Origin: Rufibacter roseolus | Lineage (GTDB): Bacteria > Bacteroidota > Bacteroidia > Cytophagales > Hymenobacteraceae | DNA: 64,000 nucleotides | Reading direction: 5' to 3' | NCBI RefSeq assembly: GCF_017916365.1 | Contig: NZ_JAFMSU010000002.1 | Location: 496,001 to 560,000, forward strand | Part shown: positions 24,561 to 32,828 of the stretch, in pieces | Layout of the letters: every line of letters starts with the position of its first letter | Numbering within the stretch: position 1 is the stretch's first letter | The notes under the pieces: model-generated | Seen by the model: only the letters and a program-made list of their open reading frames with translations | Told to the model about the DNA's origin: nothing | Database searches by the model: none | Position numbers and translations under genes: made by a program

Positions 24561-24596
24561 GTTTATCGTCTGTTTTCTGAAAAACAGGCCTAAAGC
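24561..24596. repeat. 36-nt palindromic repeat, copy 10 (one half diverged)
   Basis: Right half GAAAAACAGGCCTAAAGC is close to the consensus; the left half GTTTATCGTCTGTTTTCT is diverged. It ends three bases before the DUF2027/Smr start codon on the minus strand. Confidence 0.5.
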
Positions 24597-24779
24597 AAAG
24601 GCCTTTTGCAAAGATACGCAAAAGGAAGCGGGCACGGCCGGAAGAGTTCTACCATGGGCAGAGGCAGTTTGTAGCCTTTGTTTCATAGATGGGATTCTGG
24701 CCTACAGGGCTTCTTTAAAAGGCTTCGGCAACTGTGGTTATAAGAAACCGTTCAAAATGTTGGAACAGCCGGATAAACT

Positions 24780-25436
24780 ATGACCCAACACATTCACCTG
24801 GTTCCTGCTCCCTGGGAGTTGACCGGCAACGGCGTAGTCTGGCTGTACTCCATTCCCAAAGACTTCAACTTGCAGCATGGTTTCCTGGCCGATTACCAAA
24901 GAGAGGCATACCATAGCCGCCTGGGTGCCGTGATGCTGATGGACTACGAGACCTCAGGGGTAGGGCCTTACCAGGAGCTGCTGTATCTGCCGGCCATCTT
25001 CAAGCTGGGAGGCAAGCTGACTTTCTCGGTTTCCAAGATATACGTCTCCACCGAGGCCAGTGCCTTTAGCGGCCGCGCGAACTGGGGCATTCCCAAGGAA
25101 GTGGCAGCTTTTAGTTTCCTCAACTTCCAAGAAGGCACCCGGACCGTGGAGGTAAGCACCGGAAACCACCCGTTCTTTACCGCGCAGGTGAAGCCCTGGG
25201 GGCCCAAGTTTCCGTTCACCACCAAGCTTTTCCCCTGGAACCGAATTGTCCAGCAAAAGCAGAACCAACTGTTACTTACCAAACCAGAAACCCACGGGAA
25301 TGCCCGTTTTGCCTCCACGGCCAAGATCAACAGCGATGCCCGTTTTTTTCCGCCTGTACACCTGCTCAAGCCTTTGGCCACTGTGAGGTTAAGTGATTTT
25401 CTGATGTCCTTTCCGGTGCCGGAGGTAATCACATGA
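24780..25436 (+). CDS. Acetoacetate decarboxylase-like protein
   Basis: A 218-residue protein of the acetoacetate decarboxylase (ADC) superfamily. The key segment SGRANWGIPKEVAAFSF corresponds to the ADC motif GR-x(3)-G-x-PK-x(2)-A, whose Lys forms the Schiff base in true decarboxylases. Other fitting parts are YQELLYLPAIFKLGG and RFFPPVHLLKPLATVRLSDF. Many ADC-like proteins are not acetoacetate decarboxylases, so the reaction is uncertain. It is cytosolic with no signal peptide, and converges on the DUF2279 gene 45 bases downstream. Confidence 0.7.
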   Translation: MTQHIHLVPAPWELTGNGVVWLYSIPKDFNLQHGFLADYQREAYHSRLGAVMLMDYETSGVGPYQELLYLPAIFKLGGKLTFSVSKIYVSTEASAFSGRANWGIPKEVAAFSFLNFQEGTRTVEVSTGNHPFFTAQVKPWGPKFPFTTKLFPWNRIVQQKQNQLLLTKPETHGNARFASTAKINSDARFFPPVHLLKPLATVRLSDFLMSFPVPEVIT

Positions 25437-25481
25437 CCAACCTTTGTCCTTCCGCAAGTTTAGCGAAGCGTAACTTGTGCC

Positions 25482-26423
25482 TTAAAAAAAAAGCGCATGT
25501 GCTTTCCAGCCTTGCCTTCTGTTGTACTCCAGCGCCGGGGCCGGGAATTTGAAGATGGAAAGCACATAGAAGGCGCTTTTCAGGAATTTGCTGCGGGTGG
25601 GGATGGCCTGCCAGTTAAGATCCACGCTCAGGTAATACTGCCGGTACGCTGCCAGGCCGATGGCGCTGTTGGCATCTGCATCATTAAAGACCATTTCCTC
25701 AGCGCCATAACCAATGGCGGGGTTGAGCCATTTGGGGAAGCGGCCTTCCTTGGGCAGAAATTTGGCCAAGTCCACGCTCAACCAGTACGTGTGGCCGTTG
25801 TAGTCTTTCAAGAATTCCTCAGATAGCCCTTTCCCCAGCACGTTAGGGCGCAGGGCGGCGTAGCGGGTGCGGTGAAAAGAGTATTTGGGTATAATCCGGT
25901 TCTCGCCCCAAGCCAGTTGCTGCCCGATGACCAACAGGGAGCCAGCAGCGTTGGCCGCTATATCAGAGATGGAGGCGCCGTACTCGGGTGAGCGGCCATC
26001 AAAGTACTCAATAGGGGTTTGCAGCACAAAACCAAGGGCGCCACCGTACCAGATGGCTTTTTTCTCGGACACACCCGCTTTCAGTAGCAAATCAACGCCT
26101 AACCGACTTTCATGGAAGGCGCCCCAGAGATGGCCGGCTTTGTCCAGTTGTTTCCATTCGCGGGCATCGTTGAACCAGTGAAAGGAGGTGCGGTCTTTTT
26201 CACTGTACCAGGCTTGGTTAAGAAAAGTCAGACCACCAAAGTACAGGGTGGCACCTCCGGCCGAGAGCCAGGGCAGGCGGCGGCTGAACTGGTTGGCTGT
26301 GTCCTGCGGTTCCCCGGTTTCATAGTTGTAGGTAGCCTGCGACCAAACCTTTGAAGGAGAAAAACTCAGGCAGGACAGAAGCAGAAAAAAGAAGAAAGGG
26401 AAGAAGGTTGATCTGGTTAACAC
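25482..26423 (-). CDS. DUF2279 (YfiM-like) exported protein
   Basis: A 313-residue protein with a hydrophobic N-terminal signal (FFPFFFFLLLSCLSFSP). It appears to start at a GTG at 26423, since no ATG precedes the signal. The body matches DUF2279: LSAGGATLYFGGLTFLNQAWYS, LDKAGHLWGAFHESRLG, AIWYGGALGFVLQTPIEYFDG, and GASISDIAANAAGSLL. The conserved His and Asp residues in KAGHL and SDIAAN are typical, but no biochemical function is known; members are predicted outer-membrane or periplasmic proteins. It is transcribed divergently from the trp operon, with about 70 bases between its start and the trp -33 box. Confidence 0.75.
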   Translation of the reverse strand: MLTRSTFFPFFFFLLLSCLSFSPSKVWSQATYNYETGEPQDTANQFSRRLPWLSAGGATLYFGGLTFLNQAWYSEKDRTSFHWFNDAREWKQLDKAGHLWGAFHESRLGVDLLLKAGVSEKKAIWYGGALGFVLQTPIEYFDGRSPEYGASISDIAANAAGSLLVIGQQLAWGENRIIPKYSFHRTRYAALRPNVLGKGLSEEFLKDYNGHTYWLSVDLAKFLPKEGRFPKWLNPAIGYGAEEMVFNDADANSAIGLAAYRQYYLSVDLNWQAIPTRSKFLKSAFYVLSIFKFPAPALEYNRRQGWKAHALFF

Positions 26424-26494
26424 GGGTTAAAAGTACGCAAACCGCGCTCATTTTGCCGCCCTCGGGAAAATTGCATCTTTTTTTACCTGTTTTC

Positions 26495-26524
26495 TTGCAA
26501 ATGATTTTCTGGCTCCTACATTTG
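26495..26524 (+). promoter_or_regulatory. Promoter of the trp operon
   Basis: TTG (26495-26497), a 19-base spacer and TACATTTG (26517-26524) are a full match to the Bacteroidota consensus. The predicted start lies at about 26528-26530, at or next to the ATG of leader peptide 1 (26529). Confidence 0.75.
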
Positions 26525-26528
26525 CATC

Positions 26529-26582
26529 ATGAACAAGACGCAATTCTCTCATAAAGCCTGGTGGCACACACGTCAAGACTGA
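26529..26582 (+). CDS. trp leader peptide 1 (Trp-Trp)
   Basis: A 17-codon frame reading MNKTQFSHKAWWHTRQD, TGA at 26580-26582. Tandem TGG codons at 26559-26564 sit 19 bases before the antiterminator arm GGGTGAA. The peptide resembles leader peptides of enterobacterial trp operons in having adjacent Trp codons near its end. The ATG lies only five bases after the -7 box, so the mRNA is probably leaderless or nearly so. The stop codon directly abuts the arm that must be masked for termination, as the classical model requires. Confidence 0.85.
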   Translation: MNKTQFSHKAWWHTRQD

Positions 26583-26583
26583 T

Positions 26584-26654
26584 GGGTGAACCGCTTGCTG
26601 TGCAGAGATGCAAATAATGAAAGGCTCGGATTCACCCGGGCCTTTGGTGTTTTA
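26584..26654 (+). promoter_or_regulatory. trp attenuator 1
   Basis: The terminator is AAAGGCTCGG (26620-26629) with CCGGGCCTTT (26636-26645), ten pairs including one G-U, followed by GGTGTTTT. The antiterminator is GGGTGAA-CCG (26584-26593) with CGG-A-TTCACCC (26627-26637), which uses up part of the terminator stem. A ribosome at the leader 1 stop covers GGGTGAA; a ribosome stalled at the Trp codons does not. Confidence 0.85.
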
Positions 26655-26685
26655 AAATCGTTCAGAAGTACAAGAAAGAGCAGAA

Positions 26686-26763
26686 ATGGAAAAAGTGATG
26701 TTTAGCGAAATGATTTGGTGGTGGCACAATCGAGAGATTCGTGAACAGCAGGTTATTGCCTAA
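26686..26763 (+). CDS. trp leader peptide 2 (Trp-Trp-Trp)
   Basis: A 25-codon frame starting MEKVMFSEM, with residues 9-19 reading MIWWWHNREIR, and TAA at 26761-26763. Three consecutive TGG codons occupy 26716-26724, 18 bases before the second antiterminator arm. The stretch WWWHNRE resembles WWHTRQ of leader 1, and the DNA TGGTGGCACA is shared, so the second attenuator may be a duplicate of the first. A purine-rich AAGAAAGAG precedes the ATG, which could help initiation. Confidence 0.85.
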   Translation: MEKVMFSEMIWWWHNREIREQQVIA

Positions 26764-26823
26764 ACTAAACTAGCCCATACTATAAAAGGCTTGCTGTTCA
26801 TCCCAAACGGCAAGCCTTTTTTT
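26743..26823 (+). promoter_or_regulatory. trp attenuator 2
   Basis: The terminator is AAAAGGCTTGC (26784-26794) with GCAAGCCTTTT (26810-26820) and a run of T ending at 26823, ten bases before the trpE ATG. The antiterminator is GAACAGCA (26743-26750), within the last leader 2 codons, exactly complementary to TGCTGTTC (26792-26799). No promoter is visible between the two attenuators, so they should act in series. Confidence 0.85.
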
Positions 26824-26832
26824 ATACTTTTT

Positions 26833-28245
26833 ATGAAAACGTACACCCTACAAACGCAATACCGTCAACTCCTCGCCGACACCGTGACGCCGGTGGGCAT
26901 TTACCTGCAACTGCGTGACAAGTACCGCAACTGCCTTTTGCTGGAAAGCTCTGACTACCACGGCCACGAGAATAGCTTCACCTACATCTGCTGCGAGCCC
27001 ATCGCAGAGTTCAGACTCAAGGACAGCTTGCTGCGCCGCTCTTACCCGGACGGATCGGTAGAGGAGGAGGTACTGGCCAACAAGCGTGATGCGGTAGGAT
27101 TGCTGCAAACCTACTGCGAGTTGTTCAAGACCGAGGCCGGGCCTTTCGGGTTTATCCAGAACGGGTTGTTCGGGTATATGTCTTTTGAGGCAGTGCAGTA
27201 TTATGAAACGCTGGACCTGCGCCAGAAAGAAACCGCCCACCCGGAGCTGCCCGAGATCCTCTACCAAGCCTTCCGCTTCGTCATCGCCATTGACCATTTC
27301 AAAAACGAGTTGTACATTTTTGAGCACTTTTTTGGAAATGAGCCCCAAAACGATGGCCTGGATGAGTTGGAGACTCACATCCGGAACAAGAACTTCCCTA
27401 TGTTTCACTTTTCCCTCTCCGGAGAGGAAAGCACAAACCAAACCGATGAGGAGTTCCTGCGCGTGATTGAGGAAGGCAAGCGCCACTGCCACCTGGGCAA
27501 CGTGTTCCAGATTGTGCTCTCCAGAAGATTCTCCCAGTCTTTCCAGGGCGATGAGTTCAACGTGTACCGCGCCCTGCGCTCCATCAACCCGTCGCCTTAT
27601 TTGTTTTATTTCGATTACGGCAACTTCAAGATCTTCGGGTCTTCGCCTGAGGCGCAGCTCACCATCAAGAACGACGTGGCCACCATTTACCCCATCGCTG
27701 GCACGTTCAAGCGCACCGGCAACGATGCCGCCGATGCCGAACTGGCCCAGAAACTCTACGATGATCCCAAAGAGAACTCAGAACACGTGATGCTGGTAGA
27801 CCTGGCCCGCAATGACCTCAGCCGCCACGGCGACAACGTGAAAGTGGAGGTTTTCAAAGAGGTGCAGTACTACTCGCACGTGATCCACCTGGTGTCCAAA
27901 GTAACCGCCAGCCTGCCGCAGGCGCACGGCTCGGTGCAGATGGTGGCAGATACTTTCCCGGCCGGGACCTTGTCCGGCGCGCCCAAACACCGCGCTTTAA
28001 CCCTGATTGATGAACTTGAGCCCACCGGCCGGGGTTATTACGGCGGATGCATCGGGTACCTGGGTTTCGGGGGCGATTTCAACCACGCCATCATGATTCG
28101 CTCGTTCCTGAGCGTACAGAACAAACTGCATTTCCAGGCAGGGGCCGGGGTAGTGGCCAAATCGGATACCCGCAGCGAATTGAACGAGGTGCACCACAAA
28201 CTGGCCGCTCTGCGCAAAGCCTTGGAGAAAGCCGCCAGCATTTAA
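26833..28245 (+). CDS. trpE: Anthranilate synthase component I
   Basis: A 470-residue enzyme that makes anthranilate from chorismate with ammonia supplied by TrpG. The ATG at 26833 is chosen because the open frame upstream lies inside attenuator 2. The feedback-site motif LLESS (residues 36-40), where Trp binds in this family, is followed by chorismate-domain motifs FGSSPEAQL, YPIAGTFKRTG, DLARNDL, VHLVSKV, and FPAGTLSGAPKHRAL. It is the first structural gene of trpEGDCFBA. Control is thus double: predicted allosteric inhibition through LLESS and two attenuators in series. A 36-nt repeat separates it from trpG. Confidence 0.95.
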   Translation: MKTYTLQTQYRQLLADTVTPVGIYLQLRDKYRNCLLLESSDYHGHENSFTYICCEPIAEFRLKDSLLRRSYPDGSVEEEVLANKRDAVGLLQTYCELFKTEAGPFGFIQNGLFGYMSFEAVQYYETLDLRQKETAHPELPEILYQAFRFVIAIDHFKNELYIFEHFFGNEPQNDGLDELETHIRNKNFPMFHFSLSGEESTNQTDEEFLRVIEEGKRHCHLGNVFQIVLSRRFSQSFQGDEFNVYRALRSINPSPYLFYFDYGNFKIFGSSPEAQLTIKNDVATIYPIAGTFKRTGNDAADAELAQKLYDDPKENSEHVMLVDLARNDLSRHGDNVKVEVFKEVQYYSHVIHLVSKVTASLPQAHGSVQMVADTFPAGTLSGAPKHRALTLIDELEPTGRGYYGGCIGYLGFGGDFNHAIMIRSFLSVQNKLHFQAGAGVVAKSDTRSELNEVHHKLAALRKALEKAASI

Positions 28246-28258
28246 ATGATTGAAAGCC

Positions 28259-28294
28259 GTTTTAAGGCCATTTTTCCAAAAACAGGCCTAAAAC
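28259..28294. repeat. 36-nt palindromic repeat, copy 11 (inside trp operon)
   Basis: GTTTTAAGGCCATTTTT then CCAAAAACAGGCCTAAAAC, in the 95-bp trpE-trpG gap. No T run follows, so it need not terminate transcription; it may act as a processing or mRNA-stability hairpin. Confidence 0.75.
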
Positions 28295-28340
28295 GCAGAG
28301 AAGATCCATATCAGACAGACGACAAATACCCTTTAGTACC

Positions 28341-28964
28341 ATGAAAATCCTTGTCTTAGATAACTACGATTCCTTCACCTACAACCTGGTGCAACTGCTG
28401 CGCGAGCTGGGCTACGGAAACCAACTGGAAGTGTACCGCAACGATCAGATCAGCCTGGAAGAGGTAGAGAAATACGATGTGATTCTGCTCTCTCCAGGTC
28501 CGGGTGTGCCCAACGAGGCGGGCATCATGCCGGCGCTTCTGAAGAAATACGCGCCCACCAAGCGCATCATGGGCGTTTGCCTGGGCCACCAGGCCATCGC
28601 CGAGGCCTTCGGGGCGGAGTTATCTAACCTCAAGGAGGTGTTCCACGGCGTTTCTTCCACCTTGCGGGTAGTGAACAACCAAGAGCCTATGTTTAAGGAG
28701 TTGCCATCCACCTTCAACGTGGCCCGATATCATTCCTGGACCGTGGTGCCCGAGTCGGTACCCACTGAGCTAAAAATCACGGCGGTGGACGAAACCGGGG
28801 AAGTGCTGGCCCTACGCCACAGCAAGTACGATGTGTGCGGCGTGCAGTTCCACCCAGAGTCCATCCTGACTGATTTTGGCCGGGAGATGCTGCAGAACTG
28901 GTTGCAGAACCCCACCAAGCGCGTAAACCAATGGACTACCTTTGCTGCTTCCCTTGCCCTATGA
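28341..28964 (+). CDS. trpG: Anthranilate synthase component II (glutamine amidotransferase)
   Basis: A 207-residue class I glutamine amidotransferase that supplies ammonia to TrpE. The triad is visible: Cys80 in MGVCLGHQAIAEAFG, and His and Glu in CGVQFHPESIL; the oxyanion segment LSPGPGVPNEAG is also typical. The length is that of a stand-alone TrpG/PabA. Its stop overlaps the trpD start by four bases (ATGA at 28961-28964), so the two are translationally coupled. It may also serve aminodeoxychorismate synthase, as TrpG does in some bacteria; nothing here decides that. Confidence 0.95.
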   Translation: MKILVLDNYDSFTYNLVQLLRELGYGNQLEVYRNDQISLEEVEKYDVILLSPGPGVPNEAGIMPALLKKYAPTKRIMGVCLGHQAIAEAFGAELSNLKEVFHGVSSTLRVVNNQEPMFKELPSTFNVARYHSWTVVPESVPTELKITAVDETGEVLALRHSKYDVCGVQFHPESILTDFGREMLQNWLQNPTKRVNQWTTFAASLAL

Positions 28965-29947
28965 AACAGGTACTGCAGCAACTGATTGACCACAAAGCGC
29001 TCTCCAAGGAAACCGCGAAACAGGTTCTGCTCAACATCGGGCGGGGCCAGTACAACAGCAGCCAGATGGCCGCTTTCATGACCGTGTACCTCATGCGCAA
29101 CATCACGGTGCACGAGCTGGAGGGATTCCGGGAGGCCATGCTGGAACTCTGCCTGCTCCCCGAGCTGGGCACCGACCAGGTCATAGACCTCTGCGGCACC
29201 GGCGGCGACGGCAAAGACACGTTCAACATCTCCACGCTGGCTTCTTTTGTGGTGGCCGGCGCGGGGTACAAGGTAGCCAAACACGGCAACACCGGCGTAT
29301 CTTCCATCTGCGGGTCCTCCAATGTGATGGCGCACCTGGGCTACAACTTCACCAATGACAGCACGGCCTTGCGCACCAAACTGGAGGCCGCTAACATCTG
29401 CTTTCTGCACGCGCCGCTCTTTCACCCGGCCATGAAGGAAGTGGCCCCCATCAGAAAAGAACTGGGCGTAAAGACGTTCTTCAACATGCTGGGACCCATG
29501 ATCAACCCGGCCAAACCGCATTTCCAGATGGTAGGGGTATTCAGCCTGGAATTGTTGCGCCTCTACACGTACCTTTACCAGGGGACCGGCAAACGCTTCG
29601 TGTTGCTGCACGCCCTGGACGGTTACGATGAGGTGTCGCTCACGGGCCCTTTCAAGATGGTGACGCCGCAGGGCGAGCAGATTCTGCAGCCCTCGGACCT
29701 GGGCCTTCCTACTTACCAGGAAAGCGACCTGGCCGGCGGCAACTCCATTGAAGAATCGGCGGCGATCTTCATGAACGTGCTGGAAGGTCGCGGCACCCAG
29801 GCCCAGCAAGACGCCGTGGTAGCGAACGCCGGACTGGGCATTTTCTGCGCCGATGAGCGCTTGACGCTGCCCGAATCCATTCAGAAGGCCCGTCAGTCGC
29901 TCAACAATGGGCAGGCCCTTAAAACATTACAGACGCTTTTAGCTTAA
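28961..29947 (+). CDS. trpD: Anthranilate phosphoribosyltransferase
   Basis: A 328-residue enzyme joining anthranilate and phosphoribosyl pyrophosphate. The ATG at 28961 overlaps the trpG stop. Motifs include DLCGTGGDGKDTFNIST (PRPP loop), KHGNTGVSSICGSSN, and FFNMLGPMINPA. The usual bacterial length is about 330-340 residues, so the protein is complete. trpC follows eight bases after the stop. Confidence 0.95.
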   Translation: MKQVLQQLIDHKALSKETAKQVLLNIGRGQYNSSQMAAFMTVYLMRNITVHELEGFREAMLELCLLPELGTDQVIDLCGTGGDGKDTFNISTLASFVVAGAGYKVAKHGNTGVSSICGSSNVMAHLGYNFTNDSTALRTKLEAANICFLHAPLFHPAMKEVAPIRKELGVKTFFNMLGPMINPAKPHFQMVGVFSLELLRLYTYLYQGTGKRFVLLHALDGYDEVSLTGPFKMVTPQGEQILQPSDLGLPTYQESDLAGGNSIEESAAIFMNVLEGRGTQAQQDAVVANAGLGIFCADERLTLPESIQKARQSLNNGQALKTLQTLLA

Positions 29948-29955
29948 CACCTTAT

Positions 29956-30783
29956 ATGTCCTTGACCATCCTTGACAAAATCATTGCCCATAAGCGGCAG
30001 GAAGTAGCAGATCGCAAAAGCCTGGTGCCTACAGCGGCGTTGGAACGCAGCATTTATTTCCCCTCGCAGCCGGTATCGCTCCGCAAGTACGTACAGCGCC
30101 CAGATCTGAGCGGGATAATTGCCGAGTTCAAGCGCAAATCGCCCTCCAAGGGAACCATCAACGCCTACGCGCCTGTAGAGCGTACCTCTATCGGGTACAT
30201 GCAGGCTGGCGCCTCGGCCTTGTCCATCCTCACCGACACCAACTTCTTTGGGGGCAAGAACGAAGACCTCACCACGGCCCGCAAATTCAATTTCTGCCCC
30301 ATCCTGCGCAAAGATTTTGTGGTGGAGGAGTACCAGATCCTGGAGGCCAAGTCCATCGGGGCCGATGCTATTCTGCTCATCGCGGCGGTCTTGACGAAAG
30401 AGGAGGTAAGCCAGTTGGCGCAGTTCGCCCACTCATTGGGTCTGGAGGTGCTGCTGGAGGTGCATACCCGCGAGGAAATGGAGCGCACCATCACCCCGCA
30501 TGTGGACCTGGTGGGCGTGAACAACCGCAATCTGCATGATTTCTCCGTGAGCCTGCAGACGTCCTTTGACCTGGCCCAGCACATCCCCAACGAGTTTGTG
30601 AAGGTGTCTGAGAGCGGCCTGAGCGAGGCCAGCAGCGTGATGGAGCTTCGGCAGTACGGCTACGAAGGTTTTCTAATGGGAGAGACCTTCATGCGCCAGA
30701 GCCGCCCAGAGAAAGCCTGCGCCGCATTTGTGGAGGAGTTAAAGAAACTGCACGTGGTAAGCCAGCTAGCTTTCAAAGGGTAA
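29956..30783 (+). CDS. trpC: Indole-3-glycerol-phosphate synthase
   Basis: A 275-residue (beta/alpha)8 enzyme closing the indole ring. Conserved parts are IIAEFKRKSPSKG (catalytic Lys), ASALSILTDTNFFGG, PILRKDFVVEEYQI (catalytic Lys), EVLLEVHTREEME, VGVNNRNLHDF and VKVSESGL. It is not fused to TrpF, which is encoded separately 143 bases downstream after a palindromic repeat. The length is slightly above the usual 255-270 residues. Confidence 0.95.
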   Translation: MSLTILDKIIAHKRQEVADRKSLVPTAALERSIYFPSQPVSLRKYVQRPDLSGIIAEFKRKSPSKGTINAYAPVERTSIGYMQAGASALSILTDTNFFGGKNEDLTTARKFNFCPILRKDFVVEEYQILEAKSIGADAILLIAAVLTKEEVSQLAQFAHSLGLEVLLEVHTREEMERTITPHVDLVGVNNRNLHDFSVSLQTSFDLAQHIPNEFVKVSESGLSEASSVMELRQYGYEGFLMGETFMRQSRPEKACAAFVEELKKLHVVSQLAFKG

Positions 30784-30820
30784 GCAGCTTATATAAGTAT
30801 CCAGCTTGTCCTGATGCTCC

Positions 30821-30855
30821 GTTTTAAGCTCGATTTTAGAAAACAGGACTGAAAC
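30821..30855. repeat. 36-nt palindromic repeat, copy 12 (inside trp operon)
   Basis: GTTTTAAGCTCGATTTT then AGAAAACAGGACTGAAAC, in the trpC-trpF gap. Both halves fit but the stem has several mismatches. Confidence 0.65.
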
Positions 30856-30926
30856 GATTCGCATTTAAAGAGAAAGATAATCACAGTGGCACAGCTTCAA
30901 AGCCAAACAAAACCAGACAGAACAGC

Positions 30927-31562
30927 ATGCCAGATTACAACCTGAAGATAAAAGTCTGCGGCATGAAGTACAGTGAGAACATCCAGGAACTCATGGTGCT
31001 CCAGCCAGATTATGTGGGGTTTATCTTCTATGAAAAATCGCCCCGCTATATCTCTACCCAGTGGGCCGTATTCGCCTCGGTTTTCCCGAAGGAGACCAAA
31101 AAGGTGGGTGTGTTTGTGGATGAGGAACCTGGGGGCATTTTGCAGAAAATGACGGAGCTGGGGCTGGACATGGTGCAGTTGCACGGCCACGAGTCACCCC
31201 AGGTGTGCCATGAACTCCGGGACGCGGGCCTTTACGTAATGAAAGCCTTCCGGGTGGGTGCTGATTTTGATTTCGGGCAACTGAAGCCCTACGCCGGCAC
31301 CTGCGACTATTTTCTATTCGATGCCAGCGGTGCCAACCCCGGGGGCAACGGCGTGCGGTTCAACTGGGACCTGCTGCAAAACTACCATCTGGAGGTTCCT
31401 TTCTTTCTGAGCGGAGGCATTGACCTGGAGCACATAGAGGAGATTAAAGCGCTGAACCTGCCCCGGTTGCACGGCCTGGATTTGAACAGCAAATTCGAAA
31501 TTCAGCCAGGCCTGAAGGACATCAACCGGTTGAAAGAGTTTATCGAAGGAGTGAAAGCATAG
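30927..31562 (+). CDS. trpF: Phosphoribosylanthranilate isomerase
   Basis: A 211-residue (beta/alpha)8 isomerase with the catalytic Cys in KIKVCGMKYS and the general-acid Asp in FLFDASGANPGGNGVRFNW. KKVGVFVDEEPGG and FFLSGGIDLEHIEE are further family segments, and LHGLDLNSKFEIQPG ends the barrel. It lies alone between two short gaps in the trp operon, in the same direction as its neighbours. Confidence 0.93.
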   Translation: MPDYNLKIKVCGMKYSENIQELMVLQPDYVGFIFYEKSPRYISTQWAVFASVFPKETKKVGVFVDEEPGGILQKMTELGLDMVQLHGHESPQVCHELRDAGLYVMKAFRVGADFDFGQLKPYAGTCDYFLFDASGANPGGNGVRFNWDLLQNYHLEVPFFLSGGIDLEHIEEIKALNLPRLHGLDLNSKFEIQPGLKDINRLKEFIEGVKA

Positions 31563-31631
31563 TCATTATTTTATAAGATGTTACGGGAGCGAAAGTCATG
31601 TGCTAAGCTTCCTGATTAATACAAAAGAGGA

Positions 31632-32828
31632 ATGGAATACGGAGTAAATGAACGCGGCTATTATGGCCAATTTGGCGGGGCTTTCATCCCGGAGATGCTG
31701 TACCCCAACGTAGAGGAACTGCGCGAGAAGTACCTGTCCATCATGGCGGAGCCGGAGTTCCAGCAGGAGCTGCAGGAGCTGCTCCGTGATTATGTGGGTC
31801 GGCCCACGCCGCTGTACCACGCCAAGCGCCTCTCAGAACGGTACAACACCAAAATCTACCTCAAGCGTGAGGACCTGAACCATACCGGTGCCCACAAGAT
31901 CAACAACACCGTGGGGCAGATTCTGCTGGCTAAACGCCTGGGCAAAAAGCGCATCATCGCGGAGACCGGGGCGGGGCAGCACGGGGTGGCCACGGCTACC
32001 GTTTGCGCGCTAGCCGGGCTGGAGTGCATTGTGTACATGGGCAAGATTGATACGGAGCGGCAGCGGCCTAACGTGGAAAAAATGCGCCTGCTGGGTGCCA
32101 CTGTGGTGCCGGTGACTTCCGGTTCCCAGACCCTGAAAGACGCCACCAATGAGGCCATCCGCGACTGGATCAACCACCCCGAGGACACGCACTACATCAT
32201 CGGCTCGGTAGTAGGTCCGCACCCATACCCGGACATGGTGGCCCGTTTCCAGTCCGTTATTTCAGAAGAGATCAGAAAACAGCTCCTGGAGAAGGAGGGA
32301 CGCGAATTGCCCGATTACGTGGTGGCCTGTGTGGGAGGTGGCTCTAATGCCGCTGGTGCTTTCTACCACTTCCTGAATGAGCCTGAAGTGAAACTGGTTG
32401 CCGTTGAGGCGGCTGGATTGGGGGTGGATTCCGGCCATTCGGCCGCTACCTCGGTGCTGGGTAAAACCGGCATCATCCACGGCAGCAAAACCCTGCTCAT
32501 GCAAACCGAAGACGGCCAAATCACCGAACCGTATTCAATCTCCGCAGGATTGGATTACCCTGGCGTAGGTCCGCAGCACGCGCATTTGGCCCAGACAGGC
32601 CGCGCCCGATTCATCGCCATCACCGATGCCGATGCCATGGAAGCCCTTCGTGAGTTAAGCCGCCTGGAAGGTATTATTCCAGCCATTGAAAGCTCGCACG
32701 CGCTGGCAGCCCTCAAAGAAATCAACGCCGGTCCCGATGACGTGGTGGTGCTGAACCTCTCCGGCCGCGGCGACAAAGACCTTAACACCATTCTTACTTA
32801 TTTTGAACAACAAGATGGCCCAAAATAG
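31632..32828 (+). CDS. trpB: Tryptophan synthase beta subunit
   Basis: A 398-residue PLP enzyme condensing indole and serine. The Schiff-base Lys lies in [13 protein letters not shown]; the phosphate-binding loop is [29 protein letters not shown] and [17 protein letters not shown] are also characteristic. It belongs to the common TrpB1 type that pairs with TrpA. Its last 14 bases overlap the trpA start at 32815, so the two subunits are translationally coupled. Confidence 0.95.
   Translation: MEYGVNERGYYGQFGGAFIPEMLYPNVEELREKYLSIMAEPEFQQELQELLRDYVGRPTPLYHAKRLSERYNTKIYLKREDLNHTGAHKINNTVGQILLAKRLGKKRIIAETGAGQHGVATATVCALAGLECIVYMGKIDTERQRPNVEKMRLLGATVVPVTSGSQTLKDATNEAIRDWINHPEDTHYIIGSVVGPHPYPDMVARFQSVISEEIRKQLLEKEGRELPDYVVACVGGGSNAAGAFYHFLNEPEVKLVAVEAAGLGVDSGHSAATSVLGKTGIIHGSKTLLMQTEDGQITEPYSISAGLDYPGVGPQHAHLAQTGRARFIAITDADAMEALRELSRLEGIIPAIESSHALAALKEINAGPDDVVVLNLSGRGDKDLNTILTYFEQQDGPK

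Noticed and set aside
28730-29809. Minus-strand open frame of 359 codons across trpG/trpD
   Set aside because: Antisense to trpG and trpD, whose motifs are intact; no recognisable domain or start context.
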